A DNA stretch of 64,000 nucleotides from the NCBI GenBank assembly GCA_947497455.1, contig CANMGU010000002.1, positions 1,272,506 to 1,336,505 on the forward strand, given 5' to 3'. The notes beneath the pieces were generated by a model that was given only the letters and a program-made list of their open reading frames with translations, made no database searches and was not told the DNA's origin. The first letter of the stretch is position 1. Each line of letters begins with the position of its first letter. Position numbers and translations under genes: made by a program. This document shows, piece after piece, positions 17,593 to 26,177 of this stretch. This DNA is from an uncultured Sphingomonadaceae bacterium (GTDB lineage Bacteria > Pseudomonadota > Alphaproteobacteria > Sphingomonadales > Sphingomonadaceae).

Positions 17593-18282
17593 ATGCAGAA
17601 AATCATTCTTATCACAGGAGCATCTTCCGGTATTGGCGCAGAATGCGCACGGGCAGCGGTAGCAACCGGCCACAAGGTAGCGTTGGCCGCAAGGTCCAAA
17701 GACAAGCTTTCAGACCTTGTTCAAAAACTGGGTCCGGAAAACGCTATTGCCATCGAATGCGATGTGACTAATCCCGATGCGCAGCGGGCGATGTATGATC
17801 AGGCAGTGGATCACTATGGCGTTATTGATGTTGTATTTGCCAATGCCGGTTTGGGAGCGACTGCCACCGGTACGGAGCTTGGCGATATCGATAATTTCAG
17901 GGAAATGATCTTGGTCAACAATTTCGCGGTAACACTGACCTGTAAATTCGGAATCCCTCACTTGAGGAAAAGCAAAGGACATCTTGTACTTACTGGCTCA
18001 CAGGCGGGACATGTTGCTCTGTCCGGTTCGGTATATAGTGCGACCAAATGGTTCATCCGTGGCTATGCCAAAAATCTGACCAATGAACTTAGCGAGCATG
18101 GCGTCAGGGTTACAAGCATTGATCCGGGTATGGTCGAAACGCCATTTTTCGACAGCCCCCAACCTCAGGCGCTGCGTCCTGAAGATATCTCGCAGGCATT
18201 TCTCTACGCTGTTGATGCACCGCCACATGCGCGGATCGGAGAGATTGAAATCAATCCGATGATTGGTGCTCACCGAGCTTGA
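17593..18282 (+). CDS. Short-chain dehydrogenase/reductase
   Basis: The 229-residue NAD(P)-dependent oxidoreductase has a Rossmann fold. The cofactor motif TGASSGIG is at 8-15, the NAG motif FANAGLG near 83, catalytic Ser136 in LTGSQAG, and Tyr148/Lys152 in YSATK. It fits classical SDRs of the YdfG/serine-dehydrogenase-like type, but the substrate is not clear. GGAG precedes the ATG. It is followed after 39 bp by two isochorismatase-fold genes on the same strand, which suggests a small operon. Confidence 0.92.
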   Translation: MQKIILITGASSGIGAECARAAVATGHKVALAARSKDKLSDLVQKLGPENAIAIECDVTNPDAQRAMYDQAVDHYGVIDVVFANAGLGATATGTELGDIDNFREMILVNNFAVTLTCKFGIPHLRKSKGHLVLTGSQAGHVALSGSVYSATKWFIRGYAKNLTNELSEHGVRVTSIDPGMVETPFFDSPQPQALRPEDISQAFLYAVDAPPHARIGEIEINPMIGAHRA

Positions 18283-18321
18283 GATGACCATCTGCCCATA
18301 CTTCAAAAGCTCATCCAATCG

Positions 18322-18945
18322 ATGACCGAGGAAAAGATCAAGCGCGACAAGACCGCTCTGGTGGTGATTGATCCCTATAATGATTTCCTATCATTCGGTG
18401 GAAAGTCCTGGTTGCTCAATCGCGCTACTCTGCGTGCGCTGGACACCAACAAGCATCTTGAACAATTACTCGGTGCAGCCCGTTCTGCAGGCATGACCAT
18501 ATGCTTCGCGCCGCATGCCCGCTATCGAGCCGGAGTTTTCGATGGTCGCCAGTTCCTGAATCCCTCCATCTATCTGGCCCGCTTTTTCCAAACCTTCAGC
18601 GATGGTAAATGGGGTGGCCGGTTCCGCAAGGACTGTTCGCCTCTGCCATCCGAGTTTGTGGCGAGCGAGCACCTGGTGTCCAGCGGCTTTGTGAATACGG
18701 ATTTGGATGAACATTTACGGAAAAATGGCATAGATAGGCTGGTGCTTTGCGGCTGTCTTTCCAACACCTGCATTGAGTCGACAGCACGAAGCGCCATAGA
18801 GCTTGGCTATCGCGTGACTATTATGTCCGATGCGCTGGCCGCGATGAGCATGGCAGATCACCAAGCTGCAACGCAGACCGGTTTTCCGATGTGCGCGCAT
18901 GAGGTGATTTCAACCAGCAGCTTTATCGGCAGACTCGAGCCATGA
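18322..18945 (+). CDS. Isochorismatase-family cysteine hydrolase
   Basis: The 207-residue protein has the isochorismatase/RutB-type alpha/beta fold. Catalytic Asp17 sits in VVIDPYNDF and nucleophile Cys150 in CLSNTCIESTARSAIELGYRV. The catalytic Lys of RutB (in K-x-x-x-SGFxNT) is replaced here by His117 (EHLVSSGFVNTDLD). It may be an amidase or other hydrolase with a changed triad. Its stop overlaps the start of the next gene by four bases (ATGA), so the two products are probably made together. No substrate can be named. Confidence 0.85.
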   Translation: MTEEKIKRDKTALVVIDPYNDFLSFGGKSWLLNRATLRALDTNKHLEQLLGAARSAGMTICFAPHARYRAGVFDGRQFLNPSIYLARFFQTFSDGKWGGRFRKDCSPLPSEFVASEHLVSSGFVNTDLDEHLRKNGIDRLVLCGCLSNTCIESTARSAIELGYRVTIMSDALAAMSMADHQAATQTGFPMCAHEVISTSSFIGRLEP

Positions 18946-19598
18946 TCGCACGCGCCGTCAATCGGTTCGGGCATTGGCTCACTCGGCGTCACGCGGAGAG
19001 CTATGGGCGTTTGGAAGGCAAGAATGTTGCCGTTCTGATGCTCTCACCCCAGATGGATGTTTTTTCCGAAGCAAGCCCATGGTCGAAACACTTTGCAATC
19101 CAGGCTGACCGAGATAACGTTACGAGCTTTCTCGGTTCAGCCCGAAATCGCGATTGGAAGATTATCCAAGCACCGCTGGTGTGGACTGATAACACACCTT
19201 CAACCGCAATGTCGGAAACTGGATATTTTCGCCTGGTCCGTGAGAACAGCCTCCTGGAGGCGGGAACAACGGGAGCCAAGCTGATGACGGATATGGTGTC
19301 AGACGGAGACATCATATTGACTGAACGCGCAGGCCTTAACGCATTTTATGGAACGGAGCTTCAGAAAACATTGGTCAAACATGGAATCGAAAGATTAGTC
19401 ATACTAGGCGGCGTAGCCAATGCAGATCTGGATTCCACATCCCGCATGGCAGTGGAGCTTGACTATGATGTTACTGTGGCAAGCGATCTCGTTTCGGCTG
19501 TTTCAAAGCAAGATCTCGACAATATTATGGAGGTCACTTTGCCCCGGATTGTGAGTCGAGTATTGACTGGAGACAAAATACTACTTGAACCAACCTGA
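18942..19598 (+). CDS. Isochorismatase-fold protein, probable pseudoenzyme
   Basis: The 218-residue paralogue of the preceding protein keeps the fold (LVKHGIERLVILGG, STSRMAVELDYDVTVASDLV) but lacks the active site. Aligned by motif, the catalytic Asp is Ser35 (VLMLSPQMDVF), the Lys is Arg129 and the nucleophile Cys is Asp162 (GGVANADLDSTSR). It may serve as a non-catalytic subunit of a hetero-oligomer with its neighbour, to which it is translationally coupled, or have a new activity. It converges on the hydrolase at 19606. Confidence 0.8.
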   Translation: MIARAVNRFGHWLTRRHAESYGRLEGKNVAVLMLSPQMDVFSEASPWSKHFAIQADRDNVTSFLGSARNRDWKIIQAPLVWTDNTPSTAMSETGYFRLVRENSLLEAGTTGAKLMTDMVSDGDIILTERAGLNAFYGTELQKTLVKHGIERLVILGGVANADLDSTSRMAVELDYDVTVASDLVSAVSKQDLDNIMEVTLPRIVSRVLTGDKILLEPT

Positions 19599-19605
19599 CA
19601 CAATT

Positions 19606-20505
19606 CTAGATTTCCGAAAAATGAGATGCGAGTGTTGCAAAACCCTTAGTATCTTCCAACTCCGGGAAATGACCGACATGTTTCAGCGTCAACAGCTTGA
19701 CGTTTTTCGCCAACATCCTTGAAGACTCCTTATCGGTTGCGACATGAGACTCATCCTGCTCGCCCCAAATTGCCAAAGTTGGTTGCTCCGCCTGATCAAA
19801 AGGCGCTTCTTCGCCAGTGAGATATTTCTGGAATAAAGTAGGCAGTGCAAAATTGGCACCGTGATCAAAGGCTTCTTGGGTGCATCGACAGAAGTGCCCA
19901 ACCAATGGCGTGTCGGCCATGCTCATTTGATACCACAAAGGCGCGCGTGGCTTCATCATTCGCGGAAACAATAATTGGCCGATGATCGGCATGGACACGA
20001 TGCCTTTTGGATCACGGCGCTTTTTCCACTCCATTTCCTGATGCCAGGAAGGGGCCTGAATTGTAATAAGCTTCTTGCACAAATACGGATGTCGAACCGC
20101 GATATCGATGGCCGCGTAGGCACCGCCGCAGGAAAAAGCCAGGATGGCTCCTTCGCCCGCCACTTCCTTTAAAAAACGTGCAACGACATCATTCGTTGGC
20201 GCAAATTCAAAATTGTAGGATGATTTCGGAATGGAAAAACCGTTCGCTGGTGTTTCGAATATGATAACGGTGAATGCGTTGCTCAGTTTGTCGATCAAAT
20301 CGTCATAGACTTCGAGCGTCGCAGGTCCATCGCACAAAAATACAATTGCTGACCCCGTTCCAGATTTGCGATAGCGGATCAGACAGTCATCATCTTCGTA
20401 GAACCGGATGTCTGGGCGACTAAACGACGGCCAATTTTTCCGCGTCCATTCGATCCGTTCTCGCCAACGACGCGATTCCAGTTTGGCTGCCAAGTTTTCG
20501 AGCAT
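19606..20505 (-). CDS. Alpha/beta hydrolase with cysteine nucleophile
   Basis: The 299-residue cytoplasmic alpha/beta-hydrolase-fold protein has its nucleophile elbow as AFSCGGAYA, so Cys126 sits where most members have Ser. The acid is in LAIWGEQDESH and the histidine in LKHVGHFPELED. Cys nucleophiles are known in dienelactone hydrolases, although the rest looks more like a haloperoxidase/epoxide-hydrolase-type family. The substrate is unknown. The thioesterase-like gene lies 18 bp upstream on the same strand, which suggests a two-gene operon. Confidence 0.85.
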   Translation of the reverse strand: MLENLAAKLESRRWRERIEWTRKNWPSFSRPDIRFYEDDDCLIRYRKSGTGSAIVFLCDGPATLEVYDDLIDKLSNAFTVIIFETPANGFSIPKSSYNFEFAPTNDVVARFLKEVAGEGAILAFSCGGAYAAIDIAVRHPYLCKKLITIQAPSWHQEMEWKKRRDPKGIVSMPIIGQLLFPRMMKPRAPLWYQMSMADTPLVGHFCRCTQEAFDHGANFALPTLFQKYLTGEEAPFDQAEQPTLAIWGEQDESHVATDKESSRMLAKNVKLLTLKHVGHFPELEDTKGFATLASHFSEI

Positions 20506-20523
20506 TGCAAAAGTCCTTTCGGT

Positions 20524-21267
20524 CTATTCAAACGGTGTCAGCGCAACCGACATCATCACTCGGCCACACGCACCGCTCACATCGAAAATCTCTCCTCCAC
20601 CCATCCCGATGCCGCTGGGCATCCATGTCGTCCTTGGCAATATCCCGATAAACTCCCCTTCCGGATGGCGTGACAAACTCATCTGGATGTTCACATTCGG
20701 GTCGGCCATTTTTGGTGATGCCGGGCGGCCCAGTCCATGAGTCCAATCGGCTGGGACCAGGACTCTGGCCAAAGGCGTGATGCCATTCACAATCTCTCCG
20801 GTAAAACGGAACCAGACAATGCCTTCGGGTGATAACCGAACTTCAAAATTATCCATCATCCAGGGGCTACCATGTGGCGCTTCTCGGGGCGGCAATACGG
20901 GCAGTTCGGTTGGATCATGGGTTGCGCTTGGCGGTGCTTTCAAACCGTGCAGCTCTGCTGGCATGATGAAGCACACCGTCGATCTCGCAGTTTGAATATC
21001 ATTTTCAAATATCTCGTTGGTCAATATGCTAACTCGGCGACCTATCCGAAGCCGGTGTGGATTGGTTCGCAGCCAGCCGGATCCAGTAGGCCGCAAAAAT
21101 TCGACGGAAGCAGAAGTCGCCATCCCGAGATTCTCATTATCAGCAATTCTCTCGAGCTCTGTAACCATAAGGGCCGCAAGGCCACCCCCCTGCAGGCCGC
21201 GAAAAGGACCTCCGGCTTTGGGATGAGATATCCATGAATTACCTTCACTTTTTTGAAATACCGTCAT
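20524..21267 (-). CDS. Acyl-CoA thioesterase-like protein (double hotdog)
   Basis: The 247-residue protein has the layout of TesB-like/thioesterase-superfamily members with two hotdog repeats. The first starts GPFRGLQGGGLAALMVTELERIA and SASVEFLRP; the second includes MDNFEVRL, PADWTHGLGRPASPK and a C-terminal GEIFDVSGACGRVMMSVAL. Such proteins hydrolyse acyl-CoA esters. It diverges from a LysR gene, which may regulate it, and leads into the Cys-type hydrolase gene. Confidence 0.82.
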   Translation of the reverse strand: MTVFQKSEGNSWISHPKAGGPFRGLQGGGLAALMVTELERIADNENLGMATSASVEFLRPTGSGWLRTNPHRLRIGRRVSILTNEIFENDIQTARSTVCFIMPAELHGLKAPPSATHDPTELPVLPPREAPHGSPWMMDNFEVRLSPEGIVWFRFTGEIVNGITPLARVLVPADWTHGLGRPASPKMADPNVNIQMSLSRHPEGEFIGILPRTTWMPSGIGMGGGEIFDVSGACGRVMMSVALTPFE

Positions 21268-21305
21268 AGGTTGTCATTCTCCAAATACCAAGGTAATTGA
21301 GGCAT

Positions 21306-21317
21306 ATTGAGATCAAT
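21306..21317. promoter_or_regulatory. Short dyad ATTGA-GA-TCAAT in the thioesterase/LysR intergenic region
   Basis: A 5-bp inverted repeat with a two-base centre between the thioesterase start (21267) and the LysR ATG (21336). LysR regulators usually bind such dyads between divergent genes. The match is short and could be chance. Confidence 0.3.
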
Positions 21318-21335
21318 GCCAAGCGAGTTCGATTC

Positions 21336-22271
21336 ATGAAAGATGAAATATATTCAACTAAAGACGAGGTTCCTCATCTGCCTTCTATGGCGGCATTGCA
21401 GACCTTTGAGAAAGCGGCGACACTGGGCACTTTTGCCGCTGCGGCCGCAGAACTGGATCGCACTCCATCAGCCGTCTCGCATGCTATTAAGGAATTAGAG
21501 GAGCAATTGGGCGTACCCTTGTTCGACCGCAAAGGTCGATCCATTGAGCTAACTCCTGCCGGCATCCAGTATCTCGAAACCGTCAGTCGGACACTGGCCG
21601 AACTGCGGATTGCGACGGGCAATTTAAAGCGCCATCGCGATACAAATGTCGTTCGCATCAGTGCGCTTCCCTTTTTCACAAGTACGGTGTTGCTCCCCAA
21701 TCTAAATCGATTCGAAGCGAAATATCCGGATTTGGATCTCAGGATCGAAACCTCAAACAGTTATGCTGACATTTTGAACGGTGAGGCGGATATCGCCATT
21801 CGTTTTGGTGAAGCGCACAGCAAGGGATTGGCTAATATACCGCTTATTAAAGTCTGCGGACAGCCTGTCGCCTCACCGAAATATTTAGGTGAAGCTCCTA
21901 TCCTTGAAAGTCCAGAAGACCTGAAAAACCATACCCTGATTCACGTTCGGCAAAATCCATCAGCTTGGTCAAACTGGTATGCGAGCAGGGCGGATGACAA
22001 ATTGCATGGGAAGCGTGAATTGACTTTTGACTCTATTTTGGGAGCATTGGATGCTGTTCAACGCGGCGTTGGCATTGCTTTAGCGATGCATCCGTTGATT
22101 CAGAATTACCCTGGCTATGGGCATTTAGTTATACCTGTCTTGAAGATGACATCCGATCAATCGGTCCACTACAATTTCATTTGTCAAAAACCAGCCCTGG
22201 GAGATGGCAAGATTCATCGGACGCTGCAATGGCTCAAAGAGTCTGTCGATTTTGGACCGAACGATAAATGA
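21336..22271 (+). CDS. LysR family transcriptional regulator (GcvA-like)
   Basis: The 311-residue regulator has the winged helix-turn-helix at residues about 14-75 (MAALQTFEKAATLGTFAAAAAELDRTPSAVSHAIKELEEQLG, then LFDRKGRSIELTPAG). A periplasmic-binding-like effector domain follows, with GEADIAIRFGEAH of the GcvA group. ATG at 21336 is preferred over an upstream TTG at 21297. It diverges from the thioesterase and hydrolase genes, its probable targets. The stop codon is one base from that of the convergent transglutaminase-like gene. Confidence 0.92.
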   Translation: MKDEIYSTKDEVPHLPSMAALQTFEKAATLGTFAAAAAELDRTPSAVSHAIKELEEQLGVPLFDRKGRSIELTPAGIQYLETVSRTLAELRIATGNLKRHRDTNVVRISALPFFTSTVLLPNLNRFEAKYPDLDLRIETSNSYADILNGEADIAIRFGEAHSKGLANIPLIKVCGQPVASPKYLGEAPILESPEDLKNHTLIHVRQNPSAWSNWYASRADDKLHGKRELTFDSILGALDAVQRGVGIALAMHPLIQNYPGYGHLVIPVLKMTSDQSVHYNFICQKPALGDGKIHRTLQWLKESVDFGPNDK

Positions 22272-22272
22272 A

Positions 22273-22968
22273 TTAATAACGATGCAAGGCTGCGCCGCTG
22301 CGCAGTGCGTTTGCACGTCTATTCAGAGAGGCCATCGCTAGCGAAGGCAGTATTCGGCCCGGCGCAAACATCAGGTTATAGCTCAATGGCCCCATGCGAT
22401 GCTTGTAAGCATCTGACCGGTAAAAGCTTTCGATATCTTCAACTGGATCATGCAATTCCACAATCATATCCGGATCTGCAATTTGGCTAAAGGCGTCATG
22501 GGTGCCGTCCCACTCCCCAGTTGCAGTTCGATGGCAACCAAGTCCATAATCTAGATTGTCTTGCTCAAGCTTTTCAATCGCTGCTCGCCTAAGCGGTGGG
22601 TCGGCAATATAGCTGTCGAGACGCACCCAGTTATCGCCCATGCGCACCTCGGTGAAGATGTGTGAAAGCTGCGGTGGGGTAATTGCAACACCATTTAAGA
22701 TATCATTGGTTATTGTAGAAGGCCGGAAACGCGCCTCAAACCCGGCGGCTTTAAAAAGCTCGACCATAAGTCTGGCTTGTGGATTACAATGACCGGCACC
22801 GAGTTTAAGAGTCATCTCGGAAGAGGCGGCATCAAAATATGGTGTGAAACCAAAAGCAACTTCATCCCGCACATAATCGTGCAAAGCTATCGCAAGTGGC
22901 TTGCCGGTGCCGACGCGCGCACGCGCGTCATCTACAATCTTCTCCAATTTCGTATGTTTGGGTTTCAT
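22273..22968 (-). CDS. Transglutaminase-like cysteine protease-fold protein
   Basis: The 231-residue cytoplasmic protein has a transglutaminase-like core. A Cys-His-Asp triad is readable as Cys61 (KLGAGHCNPQARLMVELFKAAGFEAR), His103 (LSHIFTEV) and Asp118 (WVRLDSYI). Bacterial members are usually proteases or amidases rather than cross-linkers. No signal peptide is present. It diverges from a TetR gene across a 19-bp inverted repeat, which suggests repression by that protein. Confidence 0.85.
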   Translation of the reverse strand: MKPKHTKLEKIVDDARARVGTGKPLAIALHDYVRDEVAFGFTPYFDAASSEMTLKLGAGHCNPQARLMVELFKAAGFEARFRPSTITNDILNGVAITPPQLSHIFTEVRMGDNWVRLDSYIADPPLRRAAIEKLEQDNLDYGLGCHRTATGEWDGTHDAFSQIADPDMIVELHDPVEDIESFYRSDAYKHRMGPLSYNLMFAPGRILPSLAMASLNRRANALRSGAALHRY

Positions 22969-23016
22969 ATACTTGTTCCTTGGAATTTGGCTTCACATTG
23001 CATCACTCAAGAATCA

Positions 23017-23089
23017 TTACTGAACAATATTCATTAGTAAGTATCAGTTGGACTTGGCTCTGACAACAAAAATGAATATGGTTCAGTAA
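23017..23089. promoter_or_regulatory. 19-bp inverted-repeat operator between transglutaminase and TetR genes
   Basis: TTACTGAACAATATTCATT (23017-23035) and AATGAATATGGTTCAGTAA (23071-23089) are inverted copies with a single mismatch, 35 bp apart. The right arm ends on the A of the TetR ATG. The left arm lies 49 bp before the transglutaminase-like start. This is the layout of a TetR operator that blocks both promoters. Confidence 0.8.
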
Positions 23090-23685
23090 TGAGTGAACTT
23101 AAAAAGCCAAAGCGGACCCGAAATCCCGACGCTAAATTTCTCGCCATCATCGAGGCAGGTGAGTATCTGTTCTCCACCAAAGGCTTTGAGCGCACGAAGA
23201 TGAGCGATATTGCCAACCGAGCAGAAGTTTCGGTAGGAACGCTCTATCGTCTATTTCCTGACAAGCCTTCATTGCTGGCCGCCTTGCACAAGCAAATGGA
23301 AGATGGTTTTATCAGCGCCATGCGGACCGGCTGGTCGCTTGGGGATACTTATCCTGATCGCTTTGACTATCTTATCGAAAGTCTGCTTGATGAACTTATT
23401 CGCGTTCGCGACCAGATGCCTCTCTATATGATGACTAAGAATATTGTTGGCGCTGCGAACCATCAGCCGGGAAAACGCGTCATTGAGTCAATTCAGTCGC
23501 TTTATCAGGACGCAGTTGACCAAGATGCGGCTCGTGCGTTTCCAGCAGGCTACCAGGCCGCTATTGGACACGCGATCATTGAGGGAGCTTTCCGCGCTTG
23601 GTTGATGGAACCAACGGAAGCGCGAAGACTACTTGTTCAGCAAGAGACTCAAGATCTGCTAAAACGCGCGTTCCAGATAGTTTGA
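23089..23685 (+). CDS. TetR/AcrR family transcriptional regulator
   Basis: The 198-residue protein has the N-terminal TetR helix-turn-helix (residues about 17-62, with EYLFSTKGFERTKMSDIANRAEVSVGTLYRLFPDK) and an all-helical C-terminal ligand domain. Its start codon is part of a 19-bp inverted repeat shared with the divergent transglutaminase-like gene, so autoregulation is likely. The ligand is unknown. A repeat block follows after about 45 bp. Confidence 0.92.
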   Translation: MSELKKPKRTRNPDAKFLAIIEAGEYLFSTKGFERTKMSDIANRAEVSVGTLYRLFPDKPSLLAALHKQMEDGFISAMRTGWSLGDTYPDRFDYLIESLLDELIRVRDQMPLYMMTKNIVGAANHQPGKRVIESIQSLYQDAVDQDAARAFPAGYQAAIGHAIIEGAFRAWLMEPTEARRLLVQQETQDLLKRAFQIV

Positions 23686-23728
23686 ATGCTCTACAACGCA
23701 TAATTTTGAACTAGCTAGGTCGCAATCA

Positions 23729-23885
23729 TAGAGTCCGCTTTTGCGCTCAAAGCGGCCAGAAGCCGACTTTCCGCAAACGGCCCAGTTGCTGCCAATGGAA
23801 ACGGCCTAAGCTAATGTCCGCTTTCGGGATATTGCGGACACAACTCTAGCGTCCGCTATGGGCGCAAAAGCGGACGTTGGAATGT
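23729..23885. repeat. Interspersed palindromic repeat block
   Basis: This block holds three linked units: GAGTCCGCTTTTGCGCTCAAAGCGGCC, then CAGTTGCTGCCAATGGAAACGGCCTAAGCTAATGTCCGCTTTCGGGATATTGCGGACA, then CTAGCGTCCGCTATGGGCGCAAAAGCGGACGTT. The last two units recur in the same order at 34140-34203 and in part at 39447-39515. The block fills the 207-bp gap between the TetR gene and the histidine kinase stop codon; nothing else is seen there. Confidence 0.85.
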
Positions 23886-23892
23886 CAGTTGT

Positions 23893-25305
23893 TTATGCGG
23901 TTGGGCGCGGACCAAAAGGTAGTTGAATAACAGCCTTCAAGCCCTTTGGTTCATTCGGCTCAAGATTTAGGGTGCCATCGTGTCCATCAACAATAGCCTT
24001 AGTGATGGCGAGACCAAGGCCAAGCCCTCCTTGTTCACTTTCTCGCGCCTCTGAAAGACGGGTAAAGGGATCAAAGACGTGGGCCAGCTTGTCATCAGGA
24101 ATACCGGGTCCATCGTCCATGACCCTGATTTGGACATACTGATCTCCATTGATCAGTTCCACATCCGCGCTGCCTCCATATTTTATCGCATTGTCAATCA
24201 GGTTACGGATCGCGCGCGCAAGAGCGATGGGACGGCAGTGATAGTGTAAGTTGTCTTCACCTGTGAAACGAACCTCTTTTCCAAGCTCGTCGAATTCACT
24301 GCACTCGCTCTCAATAAGAGCTCGTAAATCAACATTTTGCATTGCTTCAGATCTGGATTCTCCGCGCACATAGTCAAGCGCGGATGCGGTGATGCGTTCC
24401 ATCTTCTCAATGCTGGCGATTATTTCTTCGCGCACTTCATCATTTTCAATGAGTTCGGCCTTAACCCGAAGAGCCGTGAGCGGAGTACGGATATCATGTC
24501 CAACCGATGCCAGCATTTGGGTGCGCCGTTTCACTTCATCTCGCACCTCGCGCTGCATTGCATTAAATCTTCTAATGGCAAGTTTGATGTCGGCTGCCCC
24601 GCTTTCTTCAACCTCTTCTACTTCCAGATTGGTGCCAAATCTCGACACCGCTTTCGTCAAGTTGGAAAGGGGGCGTGTAAGGCGACGAATGAAAAAAAGC
24701 GCAATTATTCCGACCAAAAGGAAAAACAGATCAATTCGCATTGCAGAAAAAATTGTCTCACCACCAAATTCAAACTTTTTCTCAGAGACACTTAGATTTA
24801 GCCATTCTCCAGTCTTAAGGCGGGTACTGATCACAATTCCATCGATCGGGAAGTCAATCTCTCCCGGCGCACATTTGTCAAAAGCAAAGTCATGTTCAGC
24901 AAAGGTGGCATGTGCAACAGATATGTCGTCCATCGACTTGTCCAAAGACATATCCGCCAAGGTCGTTTCCAAGCTAGTTACAATGAAGCGCTGAATATCG
25001 TTTGCAATCTTTGTTCCGGCTGGCGGCGCGTACGGTTTGTCCGTCACCGTGAGTCCCTCTTTGCAGGACGAATATGTTTCCACAAATCCTTGCATTTCTT
25101 CGGGTCTCATTCGATCCAGACTAAGAAGTCTGATTGCGATTGTCTTTGCTATGTACTCGCTTTTCGCCCACTCCTCAGCGGTGCGGTTTTGCGTAACCTG
25201 ATAGACCGCTGAGCCAAATAACAGGACGACGAACGCCAAAACAAGAATTACAAAAATCTGGTTCTCCGCCGAGCTCAACGAAAACCGTGATCGTTTCTCG
25301 CTCAT
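23893..25305 (-). CDS. Two-component sensor histidine kinase
   Basis: The 470-residue membrane kinase has two transmembrane helices (about 16-38 and 190-208) around a periplasmic sensor region, then a HAMP-type linker. The phospho-acceptor His270 is in SVGHDIRTPLTALR. The ATPase has its N box RNLIDNAIKYGG, G1 DDGPGIPDD and G2 GLGLGLAI. The ATG at 25305 overlaps the response-regulator stop (ATGA), so the pair is translationally coupled. The signal is not apparent. Confidence 0.93.
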   Translation of the reverse strand: MSEKRSRFSLSSAENQIFVILVLAFVVLLFGSAVYQVTQNRTAEEWAKSEYIAKTIAIRLLSLDRMRPEEMQGFVETYSSCKEGLTVTDKPYAPPAGTKIANDIQRFIVTSLETTLADMSLDKSMDDISVAHATFAEHDFAFDKCAPGEIDFPIDGIVISTRLKTGEWLNLSVSEKKFEFGGETIFSAMRIDLFFLLVGIIALFFIRRLTRPLSNLTKAVSRFGTNLEVEEVEESGAADIKLAIRRFNAMQREVRDEVKRRTQMLASVGHDIRTPLTALRVKAELIENDEVREEIIASIEKMERITASALDYVRGESRSEAMQNVDLRALIESECSEFDELGKEVRFTGEDNLHYHCRPIALARAIRNLIDNAIKYGGSADVELINGDQYVQIRVMDDGPGIPDDKLAHVFDPFTRLSEARESEQGGLGLGLAITKAIVDGHDGTLNLEPNEPKGLKAVIQLPFGPRPTA

Positions 25306-26024
25306 GACCAGACAAGCTCCGCCGCAAACACATAACCACCACCCCATTTCGTCTGGATAATTGTCGGTTTCTTGGCGTCGTTTTCAAGCTTCCGCCGCAA
25401 GCGACTGATCTGATTGTCAATCCGGCGATCAAATACAGGCGCACTAACACCTCGCGTCAGATCCATCAGTTGATCTCTGGTAAGAACGGTGCCTGCATGC
25501 TCAATGAGAGCCATAAGAAGGGCATGTTCCCCCGAGCTTAGCGGTACAACTAGATTACGCGGACCGACAATCTGTTTTTGCGAAAGATCAAACCGCCAAT
25601 GATCAAAATTTACTTTTCCATTAAGGCGCTCGGAGCGCGGCGGTAGCATCAGGGTGCGCCGAAGTACGGTTTTGATGCGAGCCTTGAGTTCCCTGGGATT
25701 AAAGGGCTTTGAGACATAGTCATCAGCGCCAAGCTCCAATCCAACAATTCGATCAGTGTCATCTTTTAATGCCGTCAGCAAAATTATCGGTATGCGAGTG
25801 GTGGCCTGCAATCGCTTGCAAATTGAAAATCCGTCTTCTCCAGGCATCATCACATCGAGCACAACCAGGTCAATACTCGCTTTAGAGAGTATTTTATCCA
25901 TCTCACGTCCGTTCTCGGCAACGCTAACTCGATACCCGCGTTCACCGAGATACTTTGCAAGCGGGCGGCGGATGTCGCGCTCGTCATCAATGATTAGGAT
26001 ATGAGGGCTCTGTGTCTTCGTCAT
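25302..26024 (-). CDS. OmpR/PhoB family response regulator
   Basis: The 240-residue cytoplasmic regulator has an N-terminal receiver (acidic pocket IIDDERD, phospho-acceptor Asp57 in LVVLDVMMPGED, Lys near 106 in YVSKPFNPRE) and a C-terminal winged helix (LTRDQLMDLTRG, RRIDNQISRLRRKLE, WGGGYVFA). It is the first gene of a two-gene operon with the overlapping kinase. It diverges from the secreted esterase gene at 26178, a possible target. Confidence 0.95.
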   Translation of the reverse strand: MTKTQSPHILIIDDERDIRRPLAKYLGERGYRVSVAENGREMDKILSKASIDLVVLDVMMPGEDGFSICKRLQATTRIPIILLTALKDDTDRIVGLELGADDYVSKPFNPRELKARIKTVLRRTLMLPPRSERLNGKVNFDHWRFDLSQKQIVGPRNLVVPLSSGEHALLMALIEHAGTVLTRDQLMDLTRGVSAPVFDRRIDNQISRLRRKLENDAKKPTIIQTKWGGGYVFAAELVWS

Positions 26025-26177
26025 GGTTTTCAGCTTCGCAATTTTCCGCGATACTAGTTGATTGAACCGTTACACCCACAGTTTTTTTGTATCAAAATGT
26101 CTCAAAATTGATTTTCAAGATATCTTGATACAATGTTGGCATTGGAACCGCTGTGTTGATTGTATAGCCTTTTCAAA

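Noticed and set aside
23729-23885. CRISPR array
   Set aside because: The repeats differ in length and order, are palindromic composites, and have no regular spacers or cas genes.
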